From Neoscytalidium dimidiatum (lineage: Eukaryota; Ascomycota; Dothideomycetes; Botryosphaeriales; Botryosphaeriaceae), in the NCBI GenBank assembly GCA_037367355.1, contig CM074695.1, positions 2,294,001 to 2,358,000 of the forward strand: DNA of 64,000 bases, read 5' to 3'. The translations under genes and the position numbers were made by a program. Of the stretch, positions 24,877 through 36,204 are shown in pieces (positions within the stretch are counted from its first letter, which is position 1; each line of letters opens with the position of its first letter). The notes under the pieces are model-generated. The model was given only the letters and a program-made list of their open reading frames with translations. It was not told the DNA's origin and did no database searches.

Positions 24877-26927
24877 TCACTTCGCCAAGAATCCTTGGAA
24901 AGCTTTCTGGTCGATAATCACGTTCCCAACCGCTCTCATCTTCTTCTTCCCCTCCTTCTGCTTCTCAAGCAATTTCTTCCTCCTCGTCACATCACTTGCG
25001 TGCAGCTTCGCCAGAACGTCCTTTCTGAAAGGCTTGATCGTCTCTCTTGCCACGATTCTCTTCCCAACAGCCGCTTGGATAACGACCTCAAACATCTGCC
25101 GATCGACGTGCTCTTTGAAGCGCTTAACCCACTCCTTCCCGATACGCTCAGCTTGGGAGGTATGCACGATGCGTGCCACAGCGTCGACAGGCGCCTTGTT
25201 GACGAGCAGCTGGAGCTTCTGGATATTGGACTTGCGGAAGCCCGCGTCCTCGTAGTCGAGCGTAGCATACCCCTTTGTGGCGCCCTTGAGCTTGCCGAAG
25301 AAGTCGTCGACCAGCTGCGCCAGCGGGAGGTCGTACTTCAGGATAACCTGGGTGGCGGTGAAAAAGGTGAGCTCTTTCTGCTCGCCGCGATTGGCTTCGC
25401 AGAGCTCAACAACGCGGCCGATATACTCTTCCGGAAGGGTGATGGTGGCGGAGACGTAGGGTTCTTGTACTTCTGTGACTTTGATGTGACGCTCCTGCTC
25501 ATCCGGGAATTGGTTTGGGTTGGAGATGGTGAGTTCGGTACCGTCTTTGTAGATGATCTTGGTAGGTACAGACGGTGGAGTAATGATGATACTCGCGCCA
25601 TGCTCCTGACGGAGACGATCCTCAAATACTGAGCAGTGAAGTGTTCCTAGAAACCCCAAGCGCCAACCAGCACCAAGAGCCTCGGATGATTCTTTGCTGA
25701 CGGTCACAGCGCGATCATTAAGAACGATTTGGTTGATGCTTTCTTCCAGGTGCTCGTAGCCGCTTTGGTCGACCGGGAACGCAGCAACGAAAACCATGGA
25801 CTTTGGCTCCTCAAAACCCGGGAGGGGTTCCACAAGCTTCTCTGAACCCACTGTGGTGTAGGTATCGCCAACCTTGGCTTCCTGAGAGCGTTTCATACCC
25901 GGGTTGAAGTAGATATATCCAACCTGACCAGCTCGCAGTTTCGTCATAGGTGTCTGGTCCGGATACATCATGCCAACCTCGCCGACTGTGTACTTTAATC
26001 CTGTAGCGAAGGACGTAATAACATCGCCAGCCTTTATCTCTCCATCAAAGATGCGCACAAGGAGGATGACACCTTTGTAGTGGTTGTACCATGAATCGAC
26101 GAGAAGTAGACGGAGAGGCTTCGTGTGGTCGCCGACAGGGGCTGGGATCTGTTCAATGACGTTGGGAAGTATAGACTCCACATTCAGGCCTGTCTTCGCA
26201 GAGACTAGTACTGCGTTATTACGGTCCAGCTCGAAGGTTTCCTCTAATTGCTCCAGGGCTCGATCGGTATCCGCAGAGGGCAAATCGACCTTGTTCACGA
26301 CGGGGAGTAGCGTGAGACCTTGAGCGAAGGCAAGGTAGAAGTTGGCAACGGTTTGCGCTTGCACACCCTGGCTGGCATCAACCAAAAGTAAAGCTAGACG
26401 CCGGTCAGTCTGTGATTGCACGAGTAGAATACATGGGCGCATTGCAAAGTACCTCCTCCGCAGCTAGCGTAACTACGCGAGACTTCAGCGCGAAAGTCTA
26501 CGTGCCCTGGCGTATCGACGAGATGCAGCAGATAATCCTCACCCTTGTAGTTGTATATCATGCTACAGGTCTGGGCCTTGACGGTAATACCACGCTCGCG
26601 CTCAACGTCCAGCTTGTCTAAAATCTGCTTGTTCCCACCAGGCTCGATTGTGCCAGTGAGCTCGAGCAAACGGTCGCTTAGCGTGCTCTTGCCATGGTCG
26701 ACGTGGGCGACGATGCAAAAATTGCGGAAGCGTTCGATTGGGATGGCGGCGACGCGCTTCTCGAGGTCGGACTGGGCTCTATACGCCACAGCATAACGAG
26801 CGGCAGTGGTGCGGAAGGTGCGCAGCCATGTCGTCGGCGCGGGAGGTAGGAATTGGGAGGGACGACGAGTGAACGCGCCCTGCAAAGGCCGCCCAAGGCG
26901 TTCAGCGGCTCGGAAGCATGGTCGCAT
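24877..26927 (-). CDS. GUF1: Mitochondrial translation factor GUF1 (EF4/LepA)
   Basis: Ribosome-binding GTPase of the LepA/EF4 family, which back-translocates or remodels stalled mitochondrial ribosomes. Two exons on the minus strand: 26927-26453 and 26393-24877 (663 aa); the junction gives [13 protein letters not shown]. The first roughly 55 residues are basic and lack acidic residues apart from one early Glu, consistent with a mitochondrial presequence. The GTPase domain shows G1 [10 protein letters not shown]2 RGIT, G3 DTPGHVDF and G4 NKVD, followed by the translation-factor beta-barrel, EF-G domain III/V-like parts and the LepA-specific C-terminus ([20 protein letters not shown]). Length matches fungal GUF1 proteins. 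It is divergent to MAD2 with 587 bp between the starts. Confidence 0.96.
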
Positions 26928-27514
26928 GAGTATCAGACTGGAGTGGCATCAGCGAGGCTGCGGTCTGGATGGGTGATGCGGCGAAGCTCCAGAACTCTCG
27001 GCTCGAAAATTGCGGCCAACGTCGGAGGTCGGAGGAGCGCCGCCGCAAAACCGTCCGCAGTCTTCGAGACCACGACGCGCCTACAAGCACACAACGAAAG
27101 GGTCTAAACTATACTCCATATTCCCTCTGGCGCCTCAATCATCCATGTTCGATCTGGCAGTCTCTAGAATCCAGCTTTGCTGAGAAGCGCGAAACTTCAG
27201 TGTTGGTGGTTGCCGCGCCAACTAGCGTACACAGTCTTGGCTTGGTCGGCGCCATCTCCATCTCCCACGACGTCGCCTCAAGCACAACGCATCACTCGGT
27301 CCCGTCCCCTGCACCACCGCCTCGCGCTAGCCAGGAGAAGCCAGTATCAAGAGGCGCCCGCTGCGACAGACCCACTGCCTTGTGAATCAACCGCCCCTGA
27401 TCTGACCGGACCGGCCAATCCGTCAAAGCTTTTGAATCCGCAGCCCGGGCGCTCGCTGCGTCGCCCATCAACCCGCCACAGGAAGATCACCTACCGCCCA
27501 TCTCGCAAGCAACC
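26928..27514. promoter_or_regulatory. Shared upstream region of GUF1 and MAD2
   Basis: 587 bp separate the two divergent start codons, so both promoters must lie here or overlap. No TATA box is evident. Inference from layout; no operator is recognised. Confidence 0.5.
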
Positions 27515-28454
27515 ATGTCGGTCGAAAAGGAGAAACCGAAGACCAAGTCATCCACCAAATCATTATCAAAGTCTTCTTCGAAGACTGGCACCGGGGAAAA
27601 GAAGGTTAAGAAGAGCTCATCCTCAAAAGATGATCCCGAAGCAAAGACACACAAGCTGGCCCTCAAGGGCTCTTCTAAGCTCGTCTCAGAATTCGTAATC
27701 TCCCGAAGACCACCAAACATTCACAGCTCGCGTAGCTAATCAATCTCAGTTTGAGTACTGCATCCACACTATCCTCTTCCAACGAGGCGTCTACCCGGCC
27801 GAGGATTTCTCCGCCGTCAAGAAGTACGGCCTCACGATGATGGTGTCATCCGACGACCAGGTAAAGGCCTACATCAAGAAGTTCATGTCGCAGCTCAGCA
27901 AGTGGATGCTCGGCTCCAAAATCAACAAGCTCGTCATCGTCATCACCAGTCGCGAAACTGGCGAGCACGTCGAACGCTGGCAGTTCGATGTCGACGTCTT
28001 CGGCAAGAACGCTAAATCACGCTCTTCTCGTAGCTTAGAAACGCCTGCCGCCGGTGGCGATGAAGCCGATAGCGCGAACGCCGCCGTCGCTGAAAAGCAG
28101 CCGCCTGCTAAGGAATCCCCCGAGAAGACCGAAGCGGAGATCCAGTCCGAGATTCAGTCGCTCTTCCGCCAGATCACCGCTTCGGTCACCTTCCTGCCAA
28201 TGTTGGATGGAAACTGCACTTTCAACGTCTTGGTTTATGCCGATGCAGATTCCGATGTCCCTGTCGAGTGGGGCGATTCCGATGCGAAGGAGATTGTGAA
28301 CGGCGAGAAGGTCCAACTGAGAAGTTTCTCGACAAGTAACCACCGTGTCGATACCTTGGTTAGCTACAGGTTAGTCTCATGATTCCGACGATATTTTTTT
28401 TCTTTTCTTTGCAAGCGGGTCCACGTACTCACGCACGTCAGACTTGCTGAATAA
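27515..28454 (+). CDS. MAD2: Spindle assembly checkpoint protein MAD2
   Basis: HORMA-domain protein that binds MAD1 and CDC20 at unattached kinetochores and inhibits the anaphase-promoting complex. Exons: 27515-27694, 27750-28369, 28442-28454 (270 aa); all phases agree and the last exon gives the end VSYRLAE. The HORMA core begins at about residue 52 (KLALKGSSKLVSEFFEYCIH), with ILFQRGVYP, LKKYGL-like VKKYGLTMM, LVIVITSRETGEHVERWQFD and the C-terminal safety-belt strand HRVDTLVSYR. Two departures from the usual length of about 200-215 aa: a Lys/Ser-rich N-terminal extension of about 50 residues and a Ser/Ala/Glu-rich insertion of about 45 residues after the FDVDVF strand. The extension depends on the first ATG being used. 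Confidence 0.94.
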
Positions 28455-30031
28455 ACAAACACCGTCTCACCTGACGCGGGGCTTACCAGCGCTGTACGAT
28501 ATCTCGACCTTCTAACTTGAAGCCCCTGAGTTGGGCTTATCGGTATTAAATCGGACTCACTACTGGATGTGGAACGGAAATTGGACCTAAATGTGGCGTT
28601 GGTTGGCGACAAAGACTGGAAAGGACGAGCGCATGAGCGCTGACATACGAACCTCTTTGCTTTCATCTGCTTTTCTTATGTGAATATGAACAGTATTTCT
28701 ATTTCTTCATCTGCATGCACATCCGTCACAGTAATGCTCCTCTACGCTTATGGTTCACACAGCGGAGTGATATCATCGTGGGCACACAGCCGCAAGCGCC
28801 CAAGACGAGGATTGGATCAACCATTGTCACGCCTGATTATGCCTACCATCGCTGTCTGTCCAGACCAAAGTTGGCAATAAAGCCACCGCATCATAACGAA
28901 GTATGACGGCTCTAACTACCTAGGTCCTGGTTATTGTTTCGATATCTTGCGAAGAGCTTTGTTGGGCGACAGCGGTTATCACAACTCTAGACCTCTACGC
29001 TACCTACACTATTTACCCGTAACAAAAGAAACCGTGACTCTTTCAGCATTATCGCTTTGAATACCTCGGAAGAGATGCACTTCAGAGCATTGATATCGGA
29101 AACTCTGTCCTCATAGTGTGGCCCGGTCCGGGTTTGGTATGTGAGTTGGCAGGTTCCCCGAGCAGCGACTTGAGATATCAAGCCTACTTAGATAACTGCC
29201 ACTGCTAACAACATTCTCCAAGCTCTGCATTGGTGCTATGGACCGTCTTTAGAGCTCTGATAGGATCAGATCTCTCATACAGCCGATCAGGCACGGTAGC
29301 GGCGATCAGCATTCTTGTGTGTATGTGTGTTACCGGTTCGGATTGCAAACGGTCGCTTGTGCCACACAGGTCTATGGAACGGTCCGAGGTATCGCAACAA
29401 CACACACGCAAGTGCATCATGGCATAGAACGAGACTTTCGACGAGATTAGTAGCATATGCATCTAGTAAAACACCTCTCCGCATACTAGGTGTGAGGGTC
29501 AAGTGATCTTTCTGTTATAACAATTTTGGGTTTCACTCATCATCCACTTCAGTTCACACTGTAGTCTGTTAGTATCTTGAGGAAGAATGCAAAGCAAGAG
29601 AAACAGATCAACTATTCACAAACAGACCAGACGCCAAACTCCAGATATGCAAGAAGAGTATAATAGATATTACCAAACCTGTGTACTGCTTTACAAGTCG
29701 GTTCTGCATACTCGATATATGAACTGGGATGCCCGTGTATCAGAGTAGCATCGAAGAAGAGTAACAACTTTGAGAGAAACCTCTCCCAACATTCACCCAC
29801 CCATATTTACATTAAGCAAAGGACATCAAGCCTTTGCGCTGGAGAGGGGGGTATAACACCACGATAAGGAACCAGAACGCCGTTGTTGTCTTCCGCTTCG
29901 CCCATATTTTCGTTGTTCTCTTTTGCATCTTCATTAGGCAGAGACGTGCACACCTTAATGCTTTTAAGGAGCATGGGAGGTAGCAACCATGCATACCTTA
30001 CACCCCCCTCTTCATCTGTCATTTCCAAAAG
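28455..30031. other. Convergent intergenic region
   Basis: 3' flanks of MAD2 (+) and the C2-domain gene (-). Balanced base composition; only short open frames without motifs. No RNA gene or repeat was recognised. Confidence 0.55.
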
Positions 30032-32390
30032 TCAACCTCTCCTCCTCCACCTACCCCTGGCGCTCGCGGGTGAAGTGCCAATGTCAATGCCCTTCAGCTC
30101 TTCAGACAGAGCAACGAGATCCTCAGCGCCCAGTCCGTCATTCAGAGGAACCTTGGCAGGGATCGGCGGTGCACCATTTCCGGCGTACGCTCCAGGAGAG
30201 CCACCGTATCCACCCAAGTTCTCCCGCTCGCGCAGAGGCTGAACGTTGCGCTTCTGGAGCCGGCGTCCAGTGGACATCTGAGTAGGCGAATTCTCAAGAC
30301 TGCCACCGAAAGTTCCTGTCACGGCGTCCCTAATTGTACGGTCTGCGTTGCGACTGCCGAGCTCGCGTGCGCCAGTAAGGCGGTCACGCTCGCGAGTCGG
30401 AGTCTTCCTATCGCGATCCTTTCCCTTGGGCTCTGGCTCTGGCGCCCAGGAATCAACTGGGAGGTGATCCGAGGGGTCAATCTTGCGGCCGTCGGGTGTC
30501 ACAATGTTTCCATGCTCATCGCGAGTGTTGATGTCCATGTCACGCATGTGATTCGGGTTTCGAGGACTCACCCGAGGGTTGTAAGAGTCGAAGCTGTCAG
30601 GACCAAAGGGTGCCCGCGATCCGTCGGACGTGGTTGGACGAGGAGACACAGACTTACGACTTGGCGTGCTGCGGTTGGACATGCGAGACTGACGAGCATC
30701 ATGCAGGGATGCAATGGGGCTCACAGCAAGCGGCTTAACCATTGGAGCCATGTCTTGCGGAGTGCCCTGGTATGAGTGAGAATACGCAGGCGCAGGCTCA
30801 GCATAAGCCATGGGCGATGCACGAGGTGGTGTGTGATATTCAAGCTGAGGTTGTTGCCGTGGAGGTGTCTGGTAGCTGGACGGGTATGCCTGTTGTGGTC
30901 CGTATCCATTAGCCGAAGGCGGGTACGCACTGACGGTCATTCTATGCTGATGAGTTGACATGCGCGGATCTGCTGAGGCCGAGCCTGGCACAAGGGCTAA
31001 AGGCACAGCATAAGGGTCATCGCGACTCAACGGGCGCACGGGACCATCGGCGGCATACGGAGGCACAATCGGAGAGGAAGAACCACGAGAGTTTGTGCGC
31101 CTGCGCTCTCCAACATTGAGCGGGGGTGGTGTCATGTCTGGGTATTCCATAGCTTGAGGCACGCTGGCTGGAGCACTGCTCCTATGCATTGGTGGAGGCG
31201 GCGGCGCCGCTTCGTCCTCATCCTCCACGGTGGGCTGCATAGCGCTCCGTGACATGCGGTAAGCAGCTCCATATGCTAGGTAGTGACGCTGATCTTGTTC
31301 AGGATGGAAGGTGCCAAGAGTCGAATCTGGGTGATGCTCGCTCAGTGGGGGGATTTCAGGAGGGTACTGCGTCCGCCTGTCCAAAAGAGTTTCAGGGGAG
31401 CCGTTGTAAGTCGGGACGACTGGAGCGGAGTGCGAGTGGGGCACATCCATGTAACTAAGTGGTCTAGCCCGCGAGTCGTGTCCGGGCGGGAGCGGAGCCC
31501 GCTGCGGGACCATTGACAGATGGCGTGCATGGGCGGACGTCTGCTGCGGTGGAGTAATAGGTTGGACTGGATAATGCCCGCCATACTTGTCCTCTGACTG
31601 GGGGAAGTCCGCTGGCCGCTGGTGGTAGACGTCGTAATCGTCCGGTGAGAATGGTAGGCCCGATTGCGCATAAGAATTGTCGATTGATCTGCTCTGACGC
31701 AGGGTCTGCTGGGCGTAGGGTGGAGTGTGGAAGACTCTGGTGTTCTTCGACGGCGGCGGGATTTCAGCAGCGGTGATGGGCGGCTCGGACACCACTGCAG
31801 GGTTGGTGGGAAGCGGCCTCCGCTTGACGGGGGTGTGCTCCTTTCTCTTCTCCGCTACAGGGCGCTCCACGGGCAGGCGGGTGTCGTAGTAGGTGAGCTC
31901 GAGTCGGATCTCGCCGGCGTACTTTCCTTTGCAGTGCAGGCCGTGCCAGGTGTCGCTCTGGCCGCCGCCGGGGACAATAACCTCGTCGAGGCGGATGAAG
32001 GTTTCGCCAATCAGCTCGGTCTTCTTGTCGTCGTTGAAGACCGAGACCTTCATCTGATAGTAGTCTGGCGAGTCGCGCACAGTGAAGCGCAGTTCCTGGT
32101 CCCTTCATAAAGTTAGGCCCATCGCGCAAAGCGAGTCAGCGGCGAGCTTACCACTTGGGCGTCTGGCCGCCGCGCTTGTCAGTGTCGGTCTTCTTTGCCT
32201 CTTTGCCGAGACGGGCGGCGCAGTAGGGATCCTGCTTGCCCATGGTCTTGCGGTTCGGCAGGTTCTTGGCGCGGTCGACGACGGCAACCAGGGTGCCAAT
32301 CTCGGGGCCGTCGACGGTCATGTCGGAGTAGATGCCGTTGGTGTGCGGGGTGCTGGCGAGAGCGCCGAGTTTTGCAAGCTTAGTCGCCAT
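30032..32390 (-). CDS. C2-domain cytokinesis (ingression) protein, Fic1/Inn1 type
   Basis: Likely acts at the division site, linking the actomyosin ring to membrane ingression and septum synthesis, as the Fic1/Inn1 family does. Two exons on the minus strand: 32390-32152 and 32102-30032 (769 aa); the 49-bp intron is spliced inside the C2 domain, restoring WDQELRF. The C2 domain spans about residues 27-150 (GTLVAVVDRAKNLPNRKTMGK, KQDPYC, FNDDKKTELIGET, GEIRLELTY). The remaining 600 or so residues are Pro/Ser/Tyr/Gln-rich and probably disordered, with many short Pro motifs (PPPPPM, PPLNVG) of the SH3-ligand kind, ending in a basic GRWRRRG tail. The tail could continue through a GTAGGT donor just before the stop, but the in-frame stop at 30032 fits the family better. 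Confidence 0.85.
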
Positions 32391-32919
32391 GGTGATAGGT
32401 GCAATGGCGAGCAGCTGAACGAGTGGATGCGGACGTGATGGTGGATTAAATTCGAGGGAAGCCCTCCGCGCAGCGAGTCAGGCGGGCGGTGGGTGAAGGC
32501 AGGAGAGGACGAAAAGAGAGGGCGGGCGGGTCACTCGGGGCCAGTGCAGACGGTGCTGGCAGAGTGTCAGTGAAGAGGTATGGCCTGGGAGCTCGTCATA
32601 GATCACGGACGGGCTCTAGTGCAGCGAGCGACGCGGGGGCTCGGGGCTCTGGGCTTTCTTGCGAAGGAGTGACAGCGCTGGCAGAGTGGAGAGACGGGCG
32701 ATTGACATGCAGGTGCAGGAGGAGCTTTTGATGTGGGCCTCTGGAGCTAGCTTGTAGCTTGCACCGGGGCGCTGAAGTACATATGTGTGTGGCTGCGAAA
32801 ATCAAGAGGCTGGGTGCGGCTCCCTGTCACGCCCCAGCTCGCTGAGCGAACTGCCAGGCTCGCCGCGCCAAGCACGCGCCTGAAACCCGGCCAGCGAGCG
32901 CAGCACCGTCGAGGCCGGT

Positions 32920-32943
32920 GGTGCTGGTGCTGGTGCTGGTGCT
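32920..32943. repeat. GGTGCT hexanucleotide x4
   Basis: Four perfect copies of GGTGCT, followed by imperfect CGGTGCTGC-type units to about 32975. Located about 530 bp upstream of the C2-domain gene. Confidence 0.85.
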
Positions 32944-33380
32944 GTCGCCGGCGGTGCTGCCGGCGGTGCTGCCGTCGCTGCTGCGCTTCGCTGGCGCTCG
33001 CGGACGCGTTGCTGCGGAGCCGGCGTCAGTGCTGCTGCAGCGCGCTGGGCGGACGCGGACGCCAGGACACCAGGACGCGGACGCGCCTCAGCCCTCAGCT
33101 CAGCGGCGCGCCAGGGATGCGCGCCGGCGTCCCGTGCAGCAGCTCCTGAGGCCGCCTGGGGATCTCTACGCCCGCGGTCTTCATCCCACGATTGCCCGGC
33201 CCGTTGAGCTGTACGTAGGAGCTGTGCGCGCTCGCTGCACGCAATGCTGACCATCGTACCATTCGTGCTGCGGGACCTCCTCCGAAGGTCGCGCCTGTGC
33301 ATAACGTCACCGAGCACGGCCCCGAGTCAAGCGCGGGGCCGGTCGCCTTACTTTTATTCGAGCAGTACCTGAGCCCAAAG

Positions 33381-33412
33381 CCTGCCTGCCTGCCTGCCTG
33401 CCCGCCCGCCCG
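33381..33412. repeat. Tetranucleotide CCTG x5 then CCCG x3
   Basis: Perfect CCTG repeat that changes abruptly into CCCG, suggesting a point change copied by replication slippage. Confidence 0.85.
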
Positions 33413-34739
33413 CCTCCGGCCTGGCCGTTGTCGCCCAAGGAAGCCCTGCGCGTGTGGCCGGCCGGCGTCAGGCTTCAGACGCGCTTTCGTTCACCTTCGC
33501 CCTCCACAGCCGACAGCGATCCTGACGTAACTCCCGCCTGTCTGCCTCGCGCTCCACTCTGCTCGTATTGTTGAATTTCCAGAAGGCCGCCGTGAGCCGA
33601 TCGAACTGCGGCTGCCTGCCCCATCACGTCACTCGGCGAGGCGGAGCCCAGGTGCCTTGAAAACACCCTGCTTGAATAACAACTTGTCAAGATATGAGTC
33701 CTCTGCCACCACAAACCACAACAACATCTCGTACCTCACGCATGCGTCACGAACTGCCTGCACCCGCTGGCGCTCCCGCACGCCAGTGCCTACCAGGCAC
33801 GTCTCTCTCTGCAGCCACGTCCTCGCGACCGCAGCATGCGCTTTTGCAACCACGCGTGGCCACGCACCGCCTTCCATCGGCTCTGATCGCGTATTCTTAC
33901 ACTGCATCTCGATCTCTGCCTTCTGTATCACTTCTCTGCGTCGCCCGACATGACAGGACAAAACGCCGGCGATTTGTATAGAAACGGGATCTAACATGCC
34001 TACGAAACCAAAAGACAGCCCATTATCGCTGTCAATAGCGCGCTATTCCTTATCGTCTTGTCCGACTCACCAATGAACTGCACTTGTTTTCTCGTCCGCC
34101 CCTGCTTGTGTTAAGCATGATTTTAACCTTCCAACCTCCTCGAATATCACCCCGGCCTAATTCCCTCATCGTTGCGCTGCTCAAGGTGCAACCGCGCAGA
34201 CGAGCAGGGCGGCTGCGCAATTGTTTCCAGCTATCCTTCTAACCCTGCTAGCTGCTTGAAACAGTTTTCAGGGTCTAATTATTCTTGTGAGCGGCGCAGC
34301 CCACAACGAGCCGTGCTGCCGATCATGGATCTTCTCCTCTTCGATCCCTCGAGTCAGGTTTCGGCCCCGTCGAAGCTTGACCCAATTAGCACTGGACAAT
34401 CGTTCTTTGACATCAACGCAGATCGCTTTGCTTCTAATCTTGAGTCCAAGCCAAGTCCAGTCAAAAGCCATTGTCAGAAATTGGGAACAAAGGGATCCCT
34501 TCAAACAAAGGTTCGGTAGCATGAAAATGACAGGCGTCAGTATCCCGTGCCTACTGCGCCCAATTGTTAGCAAGCTCTGTCACTTCGTCGAATATTTCTC
34601 CCATCTCCCATCCGCAGGCGGACTCCACTCGTTTCGATAACGGCAGTCCCCTGTTTTTTTTTATATATACTTCATCTTCAAAAAGCCTTGTACTTTTATT
34701 ACATTATCTTAGCGCAGGTCCTGGCGTTGATTAACATTA

Positions 34740-35423
34740 ATGGGTAAGAACAAGAAGAGAGACCGCAAGGTCGGTTATCACACTCCTTCCCACGGGAACA
34801 CAAAGAGACGGAACAACGAAGACAAGAAGCCCTATAATAACAAACAGGGGAAATGCATCAAATGCGGCTCTTTCTACCATTACGCAAATCAGTGCAGCGC
34901 AACCGCAGAGGAGAAGCAGTGGAAGGATCGCGCAGACAGGACCGGATGGATTACGGCCTGCTTGTATTGCAAAATGGTGGACAATCACCTACCCGTCAAC
35001 TGTAAGAAGCACCCTGACTCCAAAACCGGGCAAAACAAACAGAGCAAGAACAGCGGAAACAAATACGGATACTGCGATTTCTATAAGAGACAGGCCAACC
35101 ATACCCTCCAGGACTGCCAAAAACTTGTTAACTGGAAAGCGAGGGTTGGTGACCTGATCTCAAATGCTGCAAATCAGCTGCCCTACTGTATCGTATCAGG
35201 CGGTAACCACGAATGGAATGAATGTCCGAGTAGTAACATCGAGCGACGAAGACAGGCATTAGTCTACAAGAGTCAATGGGTTCTAATGGAGTGGATACAA
35301 AGCCCACATGATACTGAAATCTCAAACCGTAATGTGGCATTCTGCGGATATTGTGAAGAACTAGGACAGCACCACACGCGAACGTGCGCAGAGTCTGCCA
35401 GCGAGTATCAGAACAACAAGTAA
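34740..35423 (+). CDS. Protein with five zinc-knuckle-like units, two degenerate
   Basis: 227-aa open frame of unknown function. After a basic N-terminus (MGKNKKRDRK) there are five Cys/His units at roughly 30-50 residue spacing: CIKCGSFYHYANQC (CX2CX4HX4C, a true CCHC knuckle), CLYCKMVDNHLPVNC (CX2CX5HX4C), CDFYKRQANHTLQDC (second Cys is Tyr), CIVSGGNHEWNEC (second Cys is Ser, shorter loop) and CGYCEELGQHHTRTC (CX2CX5HX4C). CCHC knuckles bind single-stranded RNA or DNA or proteins, so nucleic-acid binding is an inference. Codon usage looks more AT-tolerant than in neighbouring housekeeping genes. The stop at 35421 overlaps a possible donor (GTAAAA at about 35417), so the protein could continue into the next open frame. 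No reverse transcriptase or protease lies nearby, which argues against a retrotransposon gag. Confidence 0.65.
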   Translation: MGKNKKRDRKVGYHTPSHGNTKRRNNEDKKPYNNKQGKCIKCGSFYHYANQCSATAEEKQWKDRADRTGWITACLYCKMVDNHLPVNCKKHPDSKTGQNKQSKNSGNKYGYCDFYKRQANHTLQDCQKLVNWKARVGDLISNAANQLPYCIVSGGNHEWNECPSSNIERRRQALVYKSQWVLMEWIQSPHDTEISNRNVAFCGYCEELGQHHTRTCAESASEYQNNK

Positions 35424-35478
35424 AAATTTCTCTCAATGCGCTTTCGCCCGTCGTGGGTTCCAGATCTATCCTCAGAAA

Positions 35479-36204
35479 ATGACTGGTCCCCAGGAGGAAA
35501 AACTTCGATCGCGATCGATGGCAAGAGAAAGCAGAAAGTCAACAAGCCCCTTATTGGGAAAAAAAAAAAGCCGCATGTGTCGGTCAGTGCTCCTCAAGTC
35601 AATCAAGCCCACGGACAAGCAGCCCGACCACGAGATTTTTGTAAGCCGTGTGAACTCAAAATGTGGACAGCTTAATGTTCTCGAGGTCGAGAATGCAGAT
35701 GGCTGTACGCCAGCCAGAACAAGCAGCAACTGGGCCGGCTTCCATATCACTACACGGGAACATGCCGCATGTTTACTTGCTAGCGCGGAGAAAGAATGGT
35801 TCCCGCATTCTTCCAAGTATATAGTGACAACCGACTCACAAGGCCAGCCTTACTATGATGGACCGGACATCATGAACCAGAACGCTGCACGCCATGCTGG
35901 AACGCGAAAGTGCAACAATAACGGTTGGTGGCATTTCAACGAGCTTGGCAACTACCCGCTTTTCTTCCCTCCGGCAAGCTATCAGTTCACGAGTCGATAT
36001 ATTGCCGTCCGCGCGGAGCCGAGTATCCCCATAAATTATGCCCGCTCGAGCCTCATTCCCTTCTGCTCTGGCTGCGGTCTCTTCGGTATCGTGGACGATG
36101 AGGATAAGGACGTTGTCATGGTTCGGACAGGCCCGCAGATGGAGGGCAACTATGCCGATTCAGGTCCAGGGTATGTGGTGTTCGAAAATCCTCTGTATCA
36201 ATGA
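35479..36204 (+). CDS. Hypothetical protein or downstream exon of the zinc-knuckle gene
   Basis: 241-aa open frame, most convincing from about 35600 onwards (HEIFVSRVNSKCGQ, NNNGWWHFNELGNYPLFF, PFCSGCGLFGIVDDEDKD); no family recognised. It has a CXXC-type pair (CSGCG) and several aromatic residues typical of a folded domain. It may be part of the preceding gene: an intron 35417-35534 would join the two frames in phase. A second intron may start at a GTATGT near 36170 and end at CAG near 36223, opening a further frame to about 36360. The run of A residues at about 35560-35569 makes a sequencing or slippage frameshift possible. The start codon given is simply the first ATG and is doubtful. Confidence 0.5.
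   Translation: MTGPQEEKLRSRSMARESRKSTSPLLGKKKSRMCRSVLLKSIKPTDKQPDHEIFVSRVNSKCGQLNVLEVENADGCTPARTSSNWAGFHITTREHAACLLASAEKEWFPHSSKYIVTTDSQGQPYYDGPDIMNQNAARHAGTRKCNNNGWWHFNELGNYPLFFPPASYQFTSRYIAVRAEPSIPINYARSSLIPFCSGCGLFGIVDDEDKDVVMVRTGPQMEGNYADSGPGYVVFENPLYQ

Larger units (their letters stand above)
32391..34739. other. Intergenic region between the C2-domain gene and the zinc-knuckle gene
   Basis: The left half is very GC-rich and repeat-bearing (GGTGCT x4 at 32920-32943, CCTG x5 then CCCG x3 at 33381-33412); the right half from about 33.6 kb is more AT-rich. The divergent promoters of the two flanking genes must lie here. No convincing gene was seen. Confidence 0.5.

Noticed and set aside
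34740..36204. Retrotransposon gag/pol remnant
   Set aside because: No reverse transcriptase, integrase, protease or terminal repeats seen; the knuckle number and spacing are unlike gag.
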